Of a DNA stretch of 64,000 bases, positions 39,123 to 47,911 are shown piece after piece. This DNA comes from a virus. A program made the position numbers and the translations under genes. Position 1 is the stretch's first letter; each line of letters starts with the position of its first letter. The notes beneath the pieces were generated by a model. That model was not told the DNA's origin. It searched no databases and saw nothing but the letters and a program-made list of their open reading frames with translations. The stretch is taken from the IMG/VR virus record IMGVR_UViG_3300005095_000015, positions 1-64,000 of that record; one strand, written 5' to 3'.

Positions 39123-40889
39123 ATGGGAGCTCCTGCAGTAACACTAAGAGAACAAGACATATCTACCAGGGTACCAAGTTTCCCTGGTATTTACGGTGGA
39201 ATTGTTATTCCAGCTAAGAAAGGACCAGTAAACAAGCCAACACTTGTTACTAATGAATCAGACTTGCTTAAGTATTTTACTCCTAACGAAAGAATAGAGG
39301 TTGGTTACGATCTTAGCTACTACTCTGCTCTAGCTTTCCTTCAGAAGAGTAATAAGCTTTGGGTGGTGAGAGTTGTTAACGGTGCTAAGTACGGTGGAGC
39401 TCAGATTGTAACTAGTACTTCAACTAACAGTAACTATCAAGCTGTCCAAGCTATAAGCGATTTAACCGCTTTCGATTTCGGTGCAAATGCAAGCACCTGG
39501 TCTCCTGGTACAGCTTACACTGTAGGACAAGAGGTTGTGCCAACTACTGCTAATGGTTATTATTATGTATGTGTCACTGCTGGTACTTCTGCCTCTGTTG
39601 AACCAACCTGGCCAACCACTTTGGGAGACACTGTAACAGATGGTGGTGTAACTTGGCTTTGTGTCGGAACATTAGATAGCTGCTTACTTATAACAGGAGC
39701 AAATGAAGGTGCTTGGAATAATGACATAGGTATTACCATTATAACTGATCCTGATGTAGTGAAAGTTGATAACGCTTTTATAGTACAGGTGTATAGGAAA
39801 AACGGAGATGTTGTGGAGCAAGTTGAAGAGTTTCTCTGCTCCAGAACCCCAGGTGCTAAGGATGGTTATGGTAGAAACATCTATGTAGAAGATGTGACCG
39901 AAGGTTCTAATTACATTAGAATTCGGAATAATCCAACTATTGACTCAACTGTCTTACCAAAGGCTCAGGATACAATTCTTTATCTTGCTCAGGGGACAGA
40001 TGGTGATGCAGTAACGAGTGCTCAGATGATAGCTGGTGCTGACTTGCTAGCTAACCCCGATGATGTCCCTCTTACTTTGCTTATGGATGGTGGCTGGGCT
40101 GTACCAGAGTATCAGCAAAAACTTTACAGTGTAGCTGAGTCGAGGAAAGATTGCGTAGCTATTTTGTCTACTCCTTATGACGCTGAAGACAGTGCTGATT
40201 ATCTCAATGAAATTGTAAACTATAGAAAAGTTGACCTGAATGCAAACACAAGCTACGCAGCAATCTTTACTCCGCATCTTAAAATCTATGATAAGTACAA
40301 TGACAGGTACATCTATGTGGCACCTGACGGCTATGCGGCTGCAGCTATCTCTGAAACCGCTTCTAACTATGAGATTTGGTTTGCTCCTGCTGGACCAAAG
40401 AGAGGTGTGCTCAATGTACTTGATGTGAAGAGAAGATTTGCTCAAGGTGAAATGGATTATCTCTACGATAACGGTATCAACCCAATTAGGTTCAAGCCAG
40501 GTAAGGGTATAGCGATTTGGGGACAGAAAACCTTGCTCAGTACTCCAAGCGCACTTGACAGATTGAATGTAAGATTGCTGTTTATAGTTATTGAGCCTGC
40601 TATTAAGGAAGCTCTTGATGGATTTTTGTTTGAGGTGAATGATGAGGCAACAAGGGCTTTGGTAACAGCTATGATACAATCTTATATGGACGGTATTAAG
40701 GCAAGAAGAGGAGTATACGATTATTACATTGTTTGTGACAGTACAAACAACACACCTGAAGACATAGACAATCACAGACTTAATGTTTGGTTGTTTGTGA
40801 AGCCGATCCAGGTTGCTGAGTACATACAGTTCACCACTATTATCACAAGAACAGGAGTTGACTTCAAAATAGCAGCACAAACACTGTAA
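39123..40889 (+). CDS. Contractile tail sheath protein
   Basis: This 588-aa protein is the outer contracting tube of the tail. It starts with a sheath-like segment, VTLREQDISTRVPSFPGIYGGIV, common to sheath N-termini. The C-terminal third contains NPIRFKPGKGIAIWGQKTL, then LNVRLLFIVIEPAIKEAL and RGVYDYYIVCDSTNNTPEDIDNH, the conserved sheath core. I chose ATG 39123 because GGAGGTGAAAGAT lies just upstream; a GTG at 39108 is within that site. A segment near residues 115-200 is an extra domain. A tRNA gene starts 2 bases after the stop. Confidence 0.9.
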   Translation: MGAPAVTLREQDISTRVPSFPGIYGGIVIPAKKGPVNKPTLVTNESDLLKYFTPNERIEVGYDLSYYSALAFLQKSNKLWVVRVVNGAKYGGAQIVTSTSTNSNYQAVQAISDLTAFDFGANASTWSPGTAYTVGQEVVPTTANGYYYVCVTAGTSASVEPTWPTTLGDTVTDGGVTWLCVGTLDSCLLITGANEGAWNNDIGITIITDPDVVKVDNAFIVQVYRKNGDVVEQVEEFLCSRTPGAKDGYGRNIYVEDVTEGSNYIRIRNNPTIDSTVLPKAQDTILYLAQGTDGDAVTSAQMIAGADLLANPDDVPLTLLMDGGWAVPEYQQKLYSVAESRKDCVAILSTPYDAEDSADYLNEIVNYRKVDLNANTSYAAIFTPHLKIYDKYNDRYIYVAPDGYAAAAISETASNYEIWFAPAGPKRGVLNVLDVKRRFAQGEMDYLYDNGINPIRFKPGKGIAIWGQKTLLSTPSALDRLNVRLLFIVIEPAIKEALDGFLFEVNDEATRALVTAMIQSYMDGIKARRGVYDYYIVCDSTNNTPEDIDNHRLNVWLFVKPIQVAEYIQFTTIITRTGVDFKIAAQTL

Positions 40890-40890
40890 C

Positions 40891-40964
40891 GCCGGCGTAG
40901 CTCAACTTGGCAGAGCAGGGGATTTGTAATCCCTTGGGTGTGGGTTCAACTCCCTCCGCCGGCT
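40891..40964 (+). tRNA. tRNA-Thr (anticodon UGU)
   Basis: GCCGGCG (40891-40897) pairs with CGCCGGC (40957-40963), a fully G/C acceptor stem. The D arm is GCTC...GAGC, the anticodon arm GGGGA-TTTGTAA-TCCCT gives anticodon TGT, and the T arm GTGGG-TTCAACT-CCCTC has one U-U mismatch. CCA is not encoded. It reads ACA threonine codons. The gene lies between sheath and tube genes on the same strand, an unusual place. Confidence 0.93.
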
Positions 40965-40990
40965 CTTAATCCAAGAGGAGGTGTTTAACG

Positions 40991-41509
40991 ATGGCAGTAA
41001 CTATAGACCAAATTAGAAACTTGGGAGACTTTCTCCCAGTTTACAAGTGGGATGTGCAAATTTCCAAAGTGCCGAATGGTGTCACTATTGACTCAAATGC
41101 CTTAAACTTTAGAATGCTTACCTCTGAAATACCAAAGATGACAGGCCAGTCTATTGAGATTAACATAAAAGGACACAAGGTGAAGCAGCCCGGTATTTAT
41201 AACTATTCTAACACCTTGAACATGACCTTTGCTGAGACAGTCGATGCTACAATACTTGACTTTATTAAACAGTGGAGAGAGTTGTGTTGGGAGACCAAAA
41301 CGGGTAAGCAGAAAAAGTCAGAGGATGTAAAGGCTGAGTTCCTGATGTTTTTGCTTAACAGACAAGACGAGGCTGTTTGGAAGTTTAGACTAATTGGCTG
41401 CTATCTTGAAGACTACGACTTAGGTTCTCTTGATGGTTCCTCTAGTGACATAGTTAGACCTTCCATTACCATAAGCTACGATTACTTTGAGGATGAGAAG
41501 GTAGCATAA
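40991..41509 (+). CDS. Tail tube protein (T4 gp19-like)
   Basis: This 172-aa protein follows sheath and is the likely inner tube subunit. MAVTIDQIRNLGDFLPVYKWDVQI, then EIPKMTGQSIEINIKGHKVKQPG and NTLNMTFAE, fit tube proteins of contractile tails. The length matches gp19 (163 aa). AAGAGGAGGTGTTTAACG precedes the ATG. A related protein follows at 41520. Confidence 0.82.
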   Translation: MAVTIDQIRNLGDFLPVYKWDVQISKVPNGVTIDSNALNFRMLTSEIPKMTGQSIEINIKGHKVKQPGIYNYSNTLNMTFAETVDATILDFIKQWRELCWETKTGKQKKSEDVKAEFLMFLLNRQDEAVWKFRLIGCYLEDYDLGSLDGSSSDIVRPSITISYDYFEDEKVA

Positions 41510-41519
41510 GGTTTGAGCG

Positions 41520-42008
41520 ATGCCAGTATCTATAGATAAAGTTCGCAACATAGAATGGAGCAGGAGTTATCTTTGGGATGTTAAGTTTCCTGATGCACCT
41601 GCTCCGTTCAATGACTGGTTTCCGGCTATAGATGTTGAGCTCAACCTTGCAACTCTTAATTCTTACGAGTTTCAAGGTGGTGCGTCCACTTATAAGGTAC
41701 CTCAGCTTTCATCAGCATTTGACTTAAAAATAACCTATGTTGATGATATCAATGACAGTTTGACTAGATGGATTAGTGATTGGATAAATGCTGATATTCT
41801 TTCAGAGAATAACACTTTGAAACCGTTAAAACAGATTGTAAAAATGGTTCAGATTATGACTTTAGACCTCGACAGGACTCCACTTCATGTCTATTCACTC
41901 TGGGTGTATCCTGAAGGCAGCATCTATTTTCACGGCGATTCAAATGCAGATCCTCATACTTACACAGTTGATTTTGTAATAGTTGGTAAGGCAAAAACTA
42001 CTCATTAG
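41520..42008 (+). CDS. Tube-like protein, paralogue of the tail tube (162 aa)
   Basis: It begins MPVSIDKVRNIEWSRSYLWDVKF, clearly parallel to the tube protein (M-x-V-x-ID-x-x-RN...WDV). Different body sequence. A second tube-fold protein may act as a tube initiator, terminator or minor subunit, as gp54 and gp48 do in T4. It lies between tube and the chaperone-like gene. Confidence 0.6.
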   Translation: MPVSIDKVRNIEWSRSYLWDVKFPDAPAPFNDWFPAIDVELNLATLNSYEFQGGASTYKVPQLSSAFDLKITYVDDINDSLTRWISDWINADILSENNTLKPLKQIVKMVQIMTLDLDRTPLHVYSLWVYPEGSIYFHGDSNADPHTYTVDFVIVGKAKTTH

Positions 42009-42020
42009 AGAGGTGCTTAA

Positions 42021-42800
42021 ATGAGATTAGAGAGAGTAACTCAAGAGCAGAATGTCCAGCAAACCACTGTTCAGTCTTTACCTAAGTTTGAAGTTACAAC
42101 TTTGCCTTCCCGAGGTATCCCTTATCCTAATGGATGGAAGATCTATTACTATCCTTATACTTACGGAGATTTGTTAAAACTTTCTCAATCTAAACTTGAT
42201 CCTGTGTCTGAAATAGAAGAGGTTTTAAAAGGTATAGAGTGTCAAGGTTTTGATAAGTATGATTTGACTATTTTTGACTTTCAATATCTATCTATTTTAC
42301 GACAGCTTTCCTTCTCTGATGATATCCAGGTTTTACTTGAAGCTCCTTGTCCTAGCTGTGGACAAATGGTTCAGAAGGCGGTATCTGCAAGCTCCGTACA
42401 GTACAGTGAGCTTGAAGTTCCCCAACTACCAGTAGTGGTTGAGATTGCTGGACAAGAGCTGGAGTTCTGCCCTCTTACTGTGGGAAAATTTGTAGAAGCA
42501 GTAAAGGTAAAGAAACATACAGATTTGATTTACCTCTTTGCTTTACAAGTTAGTAACCTTGACATCAATAAAGCGTATAGCCTTATCACTAATGCCTTTG
42601 GTGAGGATTTAGTAAAGCTAAAAACAGTTGAGGAAGTGCTTGACCACGGTTTACTACCAGTTGAACTGATCTGCAAGTGCGGCCACAAGTTTAGTGTGTT
42701 GTTTGGGAGAGATGCTGAGAACTACTTTTTTCGTCCCACATTTACCAACAAAAGAGCTGCTGGAACTTGGCTACGATTTGGCAAGGTATCAAATAGTTGA
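42021..42800 (+). CDS. Tail assembly chaperone / T4 gp26-like protein, zero-frame product
   Basis: The 259-aa protein sits between tube and tape-measure genes. It has LPSRGIPYP near residue 32, a zinc ribbon CPSCGQ (about residue 111) with CKCGHKF (about 217), and a helical core. This resembles T4 gp26-type baseplate-hub assembly proteins. After six T's (42726-42731) the zero frame runs 23 more codons. The +1 frame continues instead for 53 conserved-looking codons to 42894. The zero-frame tail (residues after 237) lacks regular structure, so the longer form may be the main one. Confidence 0.6.
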   Translation: MRLERVTQEQNVQQTTVQSLPKFEVTTLPSRGIPYPNGWKIYYYPYTYGDLLKLSQSKLDPVSEIEEVLKGIECQGFDKYDLTIFDFQYLSILRQLSFSDDIQVLLEAPCPSCGQMVQKAVSASSVQYSELEVPQLPVVVEIAGQELEFCPLTVGKFVEAVKVKKHTDLIYLFALQVSNLDINKAYSLITNAFGEDLVKLKTVEEVLDHGLLPVELICKCGHKFSVLFGRDAENYFFRPTFTNKRAAGTWLRFGKVSNS

Positions 42801-42894
42801 TTTCTATCATGTACAGTTTCTTGATGCAGGTATTCTCAGAGCTTTGCATGCAATGCTCATGAAGGAGTTAAAGGGAAAAGAAAATGCTCGGTGA
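42733..42894 (+). CDS. +1-frame extension of the chaperone-like gene
   Basis: Reading shifts from UUU-UUU to GUC at 42733 and yields VPHLPTKELLELGYDLARYQ and onward to KELKGKENAR, a well-formed helical domain, giving a 290-aa fusion. The slip site U6C and the location before the tape-measure gene match the known use of frameshifting in tail assembly chaperones. A simple indel is the alternative. The extension overlaps the tape-measure start by 11 bases. Confidence 0.5.
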   Translation, partial: VPHLPTKELLELGYDLARYQIVDFYHVQFLDAGILRALHAMLMKELKGKENAR

Positions 42895-44521
42895 AACCTT
42901 TAACAGAGTTAAAGGTAGATTTGTTTCAGTTGTAGCTACCCCTTTGTCAAAACTTAAATCATCAGGGCTATCAAGTACATTTGCTCCAGGGGTGGCTGAG
43001 AAGTATCATAATGAGCTGGTAAATACTCTAGTCCAAGCAAAACAAACTGCTTCAATTCTTACTTACAATCAAAAGATACTTCAGGAGCTTGCTATAAAGG
43101 GAGATAAGCAGGCTATTGAAACGCTTAAGGTGCTAGAAAGCGTAAAGGAAACCAATACGATATTTGACAAGATTCTGAACCGTGAAAAGATTAGTAAAGA
43201 GGAAGCTGATCAGCTCGTTAATGTGCTAGAGAGGTTCACCGAGGTATTGCAAAACTTTGATAAGAATTTGGAAGTCAATCTAGGGCAGATTCTTGATGCA
43301 TACAAAGAGCTTATTAAAGATGAGAGAGTTTCAAGAGAAACAAGAGAGCAGATTGTTGAAGAGATTAAGCAGGTTGTAAAAGAGTCGCAGTTAACAGACG
43401 AAGCTGCTGAAGCTATTCTCAAGGCAGGAACAGATGAGTTTGACAGAATAAGCCTTGCTTTAGATAGGTTGAGTTCTGATGCTACTAATAAAAAGATGTA
43501 CGCTACATTGAGAGACTTAAACAAAAAATTTGATTTGTCTGTCCTTGAGAATAAAGAGCTTAAAGATTTACTTGAATCTGAAGTTGAGAAAGGTAAAAGT
43601 TTCAAAGAAGCGTTTCTTGAACATCCCGAAATCTTCTCTACAGCTAAAGATGTTTCCCGGTCCTTGGTTGCTTACGAAGCAGGAAGGATGTTCGGTCCAG
43701 TTGGACAGCTTATTGGCTCAATGTTTGGTGATAAATTTATAGAGTGGGTTGGTAAAGGGTTGTTTCGTGTTTTTAGTAGAGGTAGGATTGCTGGTTTGTT
43801 TGATAAAGTATTAGAGAAGATTCCTTTCGGCGGAAGGATAGGTGGTGTTGTAGAAGGAATGATACCTGCAGCTGGTGGCTTGGCTTCCGAGGCGGGAATC
43901 TTTGGCAAGATATTAGGTAAAGTTAAAGGACTTGGTGGTCTATTTAGCCTTGGTAAAATAGGAGATCTCCTGGGTGGTGTTACAAAGCTCGGTGGTGGAT
44001 TAGTAAAAGGACTTGGTTCAGTTATGGACTTTGTACCTGGCTTAGGACAGCTCTTAGCAATAGGTACAGGTTTATTTGGTGCTGTGAAGGGCTTCTTTAA
44101 TGCCAATCAGATAGCAGGGCATAAGGTAGGCTTAGGTGGTAGGTTAGGTGCAGCTGGTGCATCAGCTTTGTCTGCTTTGACGCTTGGATTGATTTCACCA
44201 AAGAGCATTTACAAGTTTGGGGAATCTGTCATTGGTAAGATTTCAAACTTCTTTGGTTCTTTGTTTGGTGGAAGTACAGAAGCCAAAGCTCAAACGAAAC
44301 CCAAGTTAGTCCAAGAGAGTGCTACAGCAGTCAAGCAGATACAGCAAGCTAAAGGAGCGAAAACATTACCGATTGATAAATCAGTAAAGAAAGAATCGCC
44401 AGCGGCTGGAGTAAGAGCTGAAGCTCCTACAGCTCAGTTTAACCTTACATTAGCAGCGCAGAGAAAGTTCTACATTGATGACTACGGAATAGCTTTTGCT
44501 AATATGGTATTATTTGGGTAA
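42884..44521 (+). CDS. Tail tape-measure protein
   Basis: This 545-aa protein sets tail length. Residues 30-260 are helical and Lys/Glu/Leu-rich, and residues 265-450 are hydrophobic and glycine-rich (GGLASEAGIFGKILGKVKGL), the usual membrane-active part of tape measures. At about 1.5 angstrom per residue it predicts a tail near 80 nm. It begins inside the +1 extension of the chaperone gene and precedes tube-cap and baseplate genes. Confidence 0.78.
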   Translation: MLGETFNRVKGRFVSVVATPLSKLKSSGLSSTFAPGVAEKYHNELVNTLVQAKQTASILTYNQKILQELAIKGDKQAIETLKVLESVKETNTIFDKILNREKISKEEADQLVNVLERFTEVLQNFDKNLEVNLGQILDAYKELIKDERVSRETREQIVEEIKQVVKESQLTDEAAEAILKAGTDEFDRISLALDRLSSDATNKKMYATLRDLNKKFDLSVLENKELKDLLESEVEKGKSFKEAFLEHPEIFSTAKDVSRSLVAYEAGRMFGPVGQLIGSMFGDKFIEWVGKGLFRVFSRGRIAGLFDKVLEKIPFGGRIGGVVEGMIPAAGGLASEAGIFGKILGKVKGLGGLFSLGKIGDLLGGVTKLGGGLVKGLGSVMDFVPGLGQLLAIGTGLFGAVKGFFNANQIAGHKVGLGGRLGAAGASALSALTLGLISPKSIYKFGESVIGKISNFFGSLFGGSTEAKAQTKPKLVQESATAVKQIQQAKGAKTLPIDKSVKKESPAAGVRAEAPTAQFNLTLAAQRKFYIDDYGIAFANMVLFG

Positions 44522-44527
44522 AGGACA

Positions 44528-45145
44528 ATGGCTGAGATAACTACATTCATAGAGCAAGAGCTACTGAATAATCCTTACTACAGGGTGTTAATTAACACTC
44601 CTGCAGGTGTGGTGAAAGGTTTTGTGATGACTGAGTTTCAGTTCTCTGCCCAAGCTGAGTACTCATCACCTTTTGAAAATATGGGACAGAGCGAAACTCT
44701 CAACATGGCAGCAACTGCTGTCTCAATGGCAACAGGTAAAGGGCAGTTTATGTTAAAGTCTTTGAGAACAACTGTAGCTACCTGGACAGGTACACAGAAA
44801 CCAACCTTTACACTACCTTTATTGATGATTTCACTAAATGGAGAAGATGTCAAGCAAGAAGTAGCTAAACTACTCAAAGGAGTATTTCCTACAGGAGTTG
44901 ATAAGTTGACTGCTCCTTATGGTTACGCAGTTGATGCTGAAGGTAATGTAAAGAGTGGAACTATATCGGTTCAGATTGGACAATGGTTTTATGCAAGGAA
45001 TCAGATATTACGCAGCGTTGATGTTCAGTTTTCCAAAGAGGTTTTGAACAACGGGCTACCTCTCTATGCAAGCGTAACTATCACTTTTGAACCATATAGA
45101 CTGCCTAATGCAGATGAAATACTTAGGTATTTTAAGGTGAGTTAG
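44528..45145 (+). CDS. Baseplate tail-tube cap protein (gp48/gp54-like)
   Basis: This 205-aa beta-rich protein has TVATWTGTQKPTFTLPLLMI near residue 78 and ends with SVTITFEPYRLPNADEILRYF. Position directly after the tape measure fits T4 gp48/gp54 or Mu-type tube initiators. It should connect hub and tube. The specific family is inferred. Confidence 0.55.
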   Translation: MAEITTFIEQELLNNPYYRVLINTPAGVVKGFVMTEFQFSAQAEYSSPFENMGQSETLNMAATAVSMATGKGQFMLKSLRTTVATWTGTQKPTFTLPLLMISLNGEDVKQEVAKLLKGVFPTGVDKLTAPYGYAVDAEGNVKSGTISVQIGQWFYARNQILRSVDVQFSKEVLNNGLPLYASVTITFEPYRLPNADEILRYFKVS

Positions 45146-45147
45146 TT

Positions 45148-45504
45148 ATGGCTGGATACTTTTACATAAATCTAGGCTATGATTCGCCGGTAAGATATGA
45201 TGAAGCAAAGTTTATGGAATACGATACCGATGTGTACGATTCTCTCACTTCGTACTTTTTGGATGTACTAAGAAAACTACCGGTTCACGGTGAGTATGTA
45301 GTGGTTGATGAGGAAGGAAGACCTGATCTGCTGTCTCACAGAATTTATGGATCTACACAGTACTGGTGGATATTACTTGTGTACAACAATCTGGTAAGTC
45401 CTTTTGATGTACAAAGCGGAATGACTATAAGATATCCATCTATTGACGACTTAGAAGCTCTCTTCTTTAAACTAGCTGCCTTACAAAGAGGTAAGACCTT
45501 ATGA
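45148..45504 (+). CDS. Baseplate wedge protein gp53-like (LysM-like fold)
   Basis: The 118-aa protein contains LSHRIYGSTQYWWILLVYNN, then SPFDVQSGMTIRYPS, the gp53/LysM pattern (YG-x-x-x-YWWI-x-x-x-x-N-x-I-x-x-P...G-x-x-L-x-I-P). In T4, gp53 links wedges around the hub. It overlaps the next gene by 4 bases. Confidence 0.72.
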   Translation: MAGYFYINLGYDSPVRYDEAKFMEYDTDVYDSLTSYFLDVLRKLPVHGEYVVVDEEGRPDLLSHRIYGSTQYWWILLVYNNLVSPFDVQSGMTIRYPSIDDLEALFFKLAALQRGKTL

Positions 45505-46631
45505 TAGGTGTAGAAGGACAATATTTACTTAAAGTAAGTTTAGGCGACCTGGATGATTTCCTTAAAGAGGAGGATTTGATATCTTTCACCTTGATAGAGG
45601 AAGTTGGTAATGTATTGCCACAGTTTGAGTTAATGTTTACTACCGCTGACGCTGATATTCTCTCGTACATAAGTGAAGGGAATAAACTGCAAATCTCTTT
45701 AGGAAGTCATCATTTAGAGCTACTTCCATCACCTTACATGATATTTAGTAAACAGATAGCAAAGGCTGGGCATCAGTTGTTTAGATTGAAATTGGTTGGC
45801 TTATATGACGCTCCTAGATATCTTTCTGAAGACAAAAGTCGTGCGTTTAGCGGAAACTCAAGTGAAGTTATTGTACAAATAGCTCAAGAAAATGGTTTTA
45901 CAGTAGACAACCAAGCAACGACTAACGATGCTCAGAACTGGTTGCAGTCTTCTATTTCTGATAAGCTGTTTGTAAATAAAGTGTGGTTGCATTCGTGGAT
46001 TGATAACTCGGTGCTTACTCTTGCTATAACATCTGATGGTTCTTTTCTACTCCGTGATATTAGAAAGCTCGCTACAGAAGATGAAAAGTGGAAATTTGTA
46101 CCTAATGATCCTAGAAGTGACAAAGAACATTCCTACGGCGGTGACTATGTGGTGATATCAGAGACAGGATTTTTGAATCAATATGCAGGCTACGGAAGAC
46201 AGTTTGAGCAGATAAGCCTTTTAGATTCTACCATAGAGACTGTTGTGCCTGATATCTCACCAATCTTTGGACTTTCGCAAGCATTGGATAGGTTTGCTGA
46301 GCTGGTGGGTAAGAGGAAAAGTGTTCAGCTTCCTGTTAACGATAATGTGCACAGTAACTACTGGAAAGCTTACTTCAACAATTTAGCTTTTTTATCATCC
46401 TTAAGCTCAACGAGAATACAGCTTACGGTTGCAGGTTATTACTTACCAGTGCGCCCTTTAGACCTAGTTCACTTTTATGAGTATGATCCTAATAACAAAA
46501 TCTCAGTTGGTGCTTATTCAGGTTTGTATGTTGTAACTAAGGTGTCAAGAGTTATTACCAACAAGTCCTTTCAAACACATATAGAGATAAGTAGGGAAGT
46601 ATTGAACTTCCTTAAAGGAGATATAGGGTAA
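45501..46631 (+). CDS. Baseplate hub protein (gp27 / gpD-like)
   Basis: This 376-aa beta-rich protein lies between gp53-like and gp5-like genes, the expected place of the hub (T4 gp27, P2 gpD). IVQIAQENGFTV near residue 117 recalls late-control D proteins. The end is a domain rich in beta strands (YYLPVRPLDLVHFYEYD). It should form the trimeric platform for the spike. Confidence 0.65.
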   Translation: MIGVEGQYLLKVSLGDLDDFLKEEDLISFTLIEEVGNVLPQFELMFTTADADILSYISEGNKLQISLGSHHLELLPSPYMIFSKQIAKAGHQLFRLKLVGLYDAPRYLSEDKSRAFSGNSSEVIVQIAQENGFTVDNQATTNDAQNWLQSSISDKLFVNKVWLHSWIDNSVLTLAITSDGSFLLRDIRKLATEDEKWKFVPNDPRSDKEHSYGGDYVVISETGFLNQYAGYGRQFEQISLLDSTIETVVPDISPIFGLSQALDRFAELVGKRKSVQLPVNDNVHSNYWKAYFNNLAFLSSLSSTRIQLTVAGYYLPVRPLDLVHFYEYDPNNKISVGAYSGLYVVTKVSRVITNKSFQTHIEISREVLNFLKGDIG

Positions 46632-47299
46632 TGTTTATCAAGTTACCTGAAGTGTTGAAAAAGAGAAACCCATTAGAGACAATCTGGCTTGGAACAGTGG
46701 TAGATAATAATGATCCAAAGAGGCTCGGCAGAGTAAAAGTTTCTATTCCTGGGCTGTGGGACGGTATAGAAACCGATGACTTACCTTGGTGTAGTCCTAT
46801 TAACCCTTACGGACTCGGTGGAAGTTCGAACTGTTCTTGGTTCTCTGTACCTGAAGTAGGAAGCGAGGTTTTAGTTTGCTTTCCTTACAAGGATCCGCAC
46901 TTTCCTTTTTACTTTGGTTACTTCCAAACAAGTAAAACACACCAAACCAAGTTTGATGCTGACTATCCAAATAGTTATGGTTGGGTTGATAGCAAAGGAA
47001 ACTACTTATTAGTAGATAAGTCGAGTGGGCAGGTAACGGTCAATCACTTCAGCGGCACAACCATAACGATAGATAGCAGTGGTAATGTGTCTATACAGAT
47101 AGTGGGAAATGATACAGTGAATATAAGTGGGGATTGTAGCTTAACCGTTCAAGGATCTGCTTCGGTTAAGGCTAGCGGAGGGGTAACTATTGACGGAGGA
47201 TCAGGTTCTTTATCTGGAGTTGTAACCCAGCAATGTATTTGTCCATTTACAGGTGCTCCTCACAGCGACTATTCAGGTGATGTCAAAGCAAGTAAGTAG
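46631..47299 (+). CDS. Baseplate central spike (gp5/gpV-like), no lysozyme domain
   Basis: The 222-aa protein has an OB-fold N-terminus: LGTVVDNNDPKRLGRVKVSIPGL, then PEVGSEVLVCFPYKDPHFPFYFG. Residues 140-195 are a beta-helix-like repeat of short strands (TVNHFSGTTITIDSSGNVSI). It pierces the outer envelope. Unlike T4 gp5 it carries no lysozyme domain, as in P2 and Mu. The C-terminal CICPFTGAPHSDYS might bind metal. Confidence 0.82.
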   Translation: MFIKLPEVLKKRNPLETIWLGTVVDNNDPKRLGRVKVSIPGLWDGIETDDLPWCSPINPYGLGGSSNCSWFSVPEVGSEVLVCFPYKDPHFPFYFGYFQTSKTHQTKFDADYPNSYGWVDSKGNYLLVDKSSGQVTVNHFSGTTITIDSSGNVSIQIVGNDTVNISGDCSLTVQGSASVKASGGVTIDGGSGSLSGVVTQQCICPFTGAPHSDYSGDVKASK

Positions 47300-47310
47300 G
47301 AGGTAACGCA

Positions 47311-47523
47311 ATGGCAATGAGTGCTTCAAGTCTAAAATCAAGGATAGTTACAAATCTAACCAATGCTGGATTTGATGTTACAGCAACCGGTAAAGACGGC
47401 ATAACTTGGATGGATAAGTTTCTCGATGCTATCTCCCAGGCGATTATCGATGAGATAACATCAAATGCTGAGGCAGTAGGACAAGACAGTAACGGTGATA
47501 CTCACGATCTTTCAATAATCTAA
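47311..47523 (+). CDS. Small baseplate-region protein (70 aa)
   Basis: It lies between spike and gp25-like genes, with AGGAGGTAACGCA before the ATG. The sequence (SSLKSRIVTNLTNAGFD, then WMDKFLDAISQAIIDEI) resembles short helical phage proteins in baseplate clusters of unknown role. Confidence 0.55.
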   Translation: MAMSASSLKSRIVTNLTNAGFDVTATGKDGITWMDKFLDAISQAIIDEITSNAEAVGQDSNGDTHDLSII

Positions 47524-47539
47524 TCGGTAGAGGTTAGCA

Positions 47540-47911
47540 ATGCCTATTTATTCAGATATAAATGTGCTGCCTGAAAAAGGTAAAAGCCCTGTTGTTTACG
47601 ATGTAGAAGCTGTATACCAAAGCATAGAGCATATACTATCCACCAAACCGGGAGAAAGGCTTTTCCTACCTGACTTCTATGCAGAGCTTGAATCTTTGCT
47701 TATGGAGCCTATAGATGATGAAACCTCTTTTAAAATTCTTGATACCATCCTTGGTGCAATAGAGAAGTGGGAAAACAGGGTGTATTTGCTTTATGCAGAA
47801 TGTCAAGTTACTCCAAAGCCTGACGAGCATGCATACGATGTTAAGCTCGTATTCAGAATAAGAGGCATAGAAGGACAAACATTTGAGTATAGAGGGGTGT
47901 TGAGGAAATGA
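47540..47911 (+). CDS. Baseplate wedge protein gp25-like
   Basis: The 123-aa protein has SIEHILSTKPGERLFLPDFYAEL, the gp25/GPW signature (I-x-x-I-L-x-T-x-P-G-E-R), near residue 30. It joins sheath to baseplate in contractile systems. It overlaps the next gene by 4 bases. Confidence 0.85.
   Translation: MPIYSDINVLPEKGKSPVVYDVEAVYQSIEHILSTKPGERLFLPDFYAELESLLMEPIDDETSFKILDTILGAIEKWENRVYLLYAECQVTPKPDEHAYDVKLVFRIRGIEGQTFEYRGVLRK

Noticed and set aside
39845-40880. Long open frame on the minus strand opposite the sheath gene
   Set aside because: It has no ribosome-binding site and a composition rich in Cys and Ser, as expected from reverse reading of a real + strand gene. The same holds for the other minus-strand frames.
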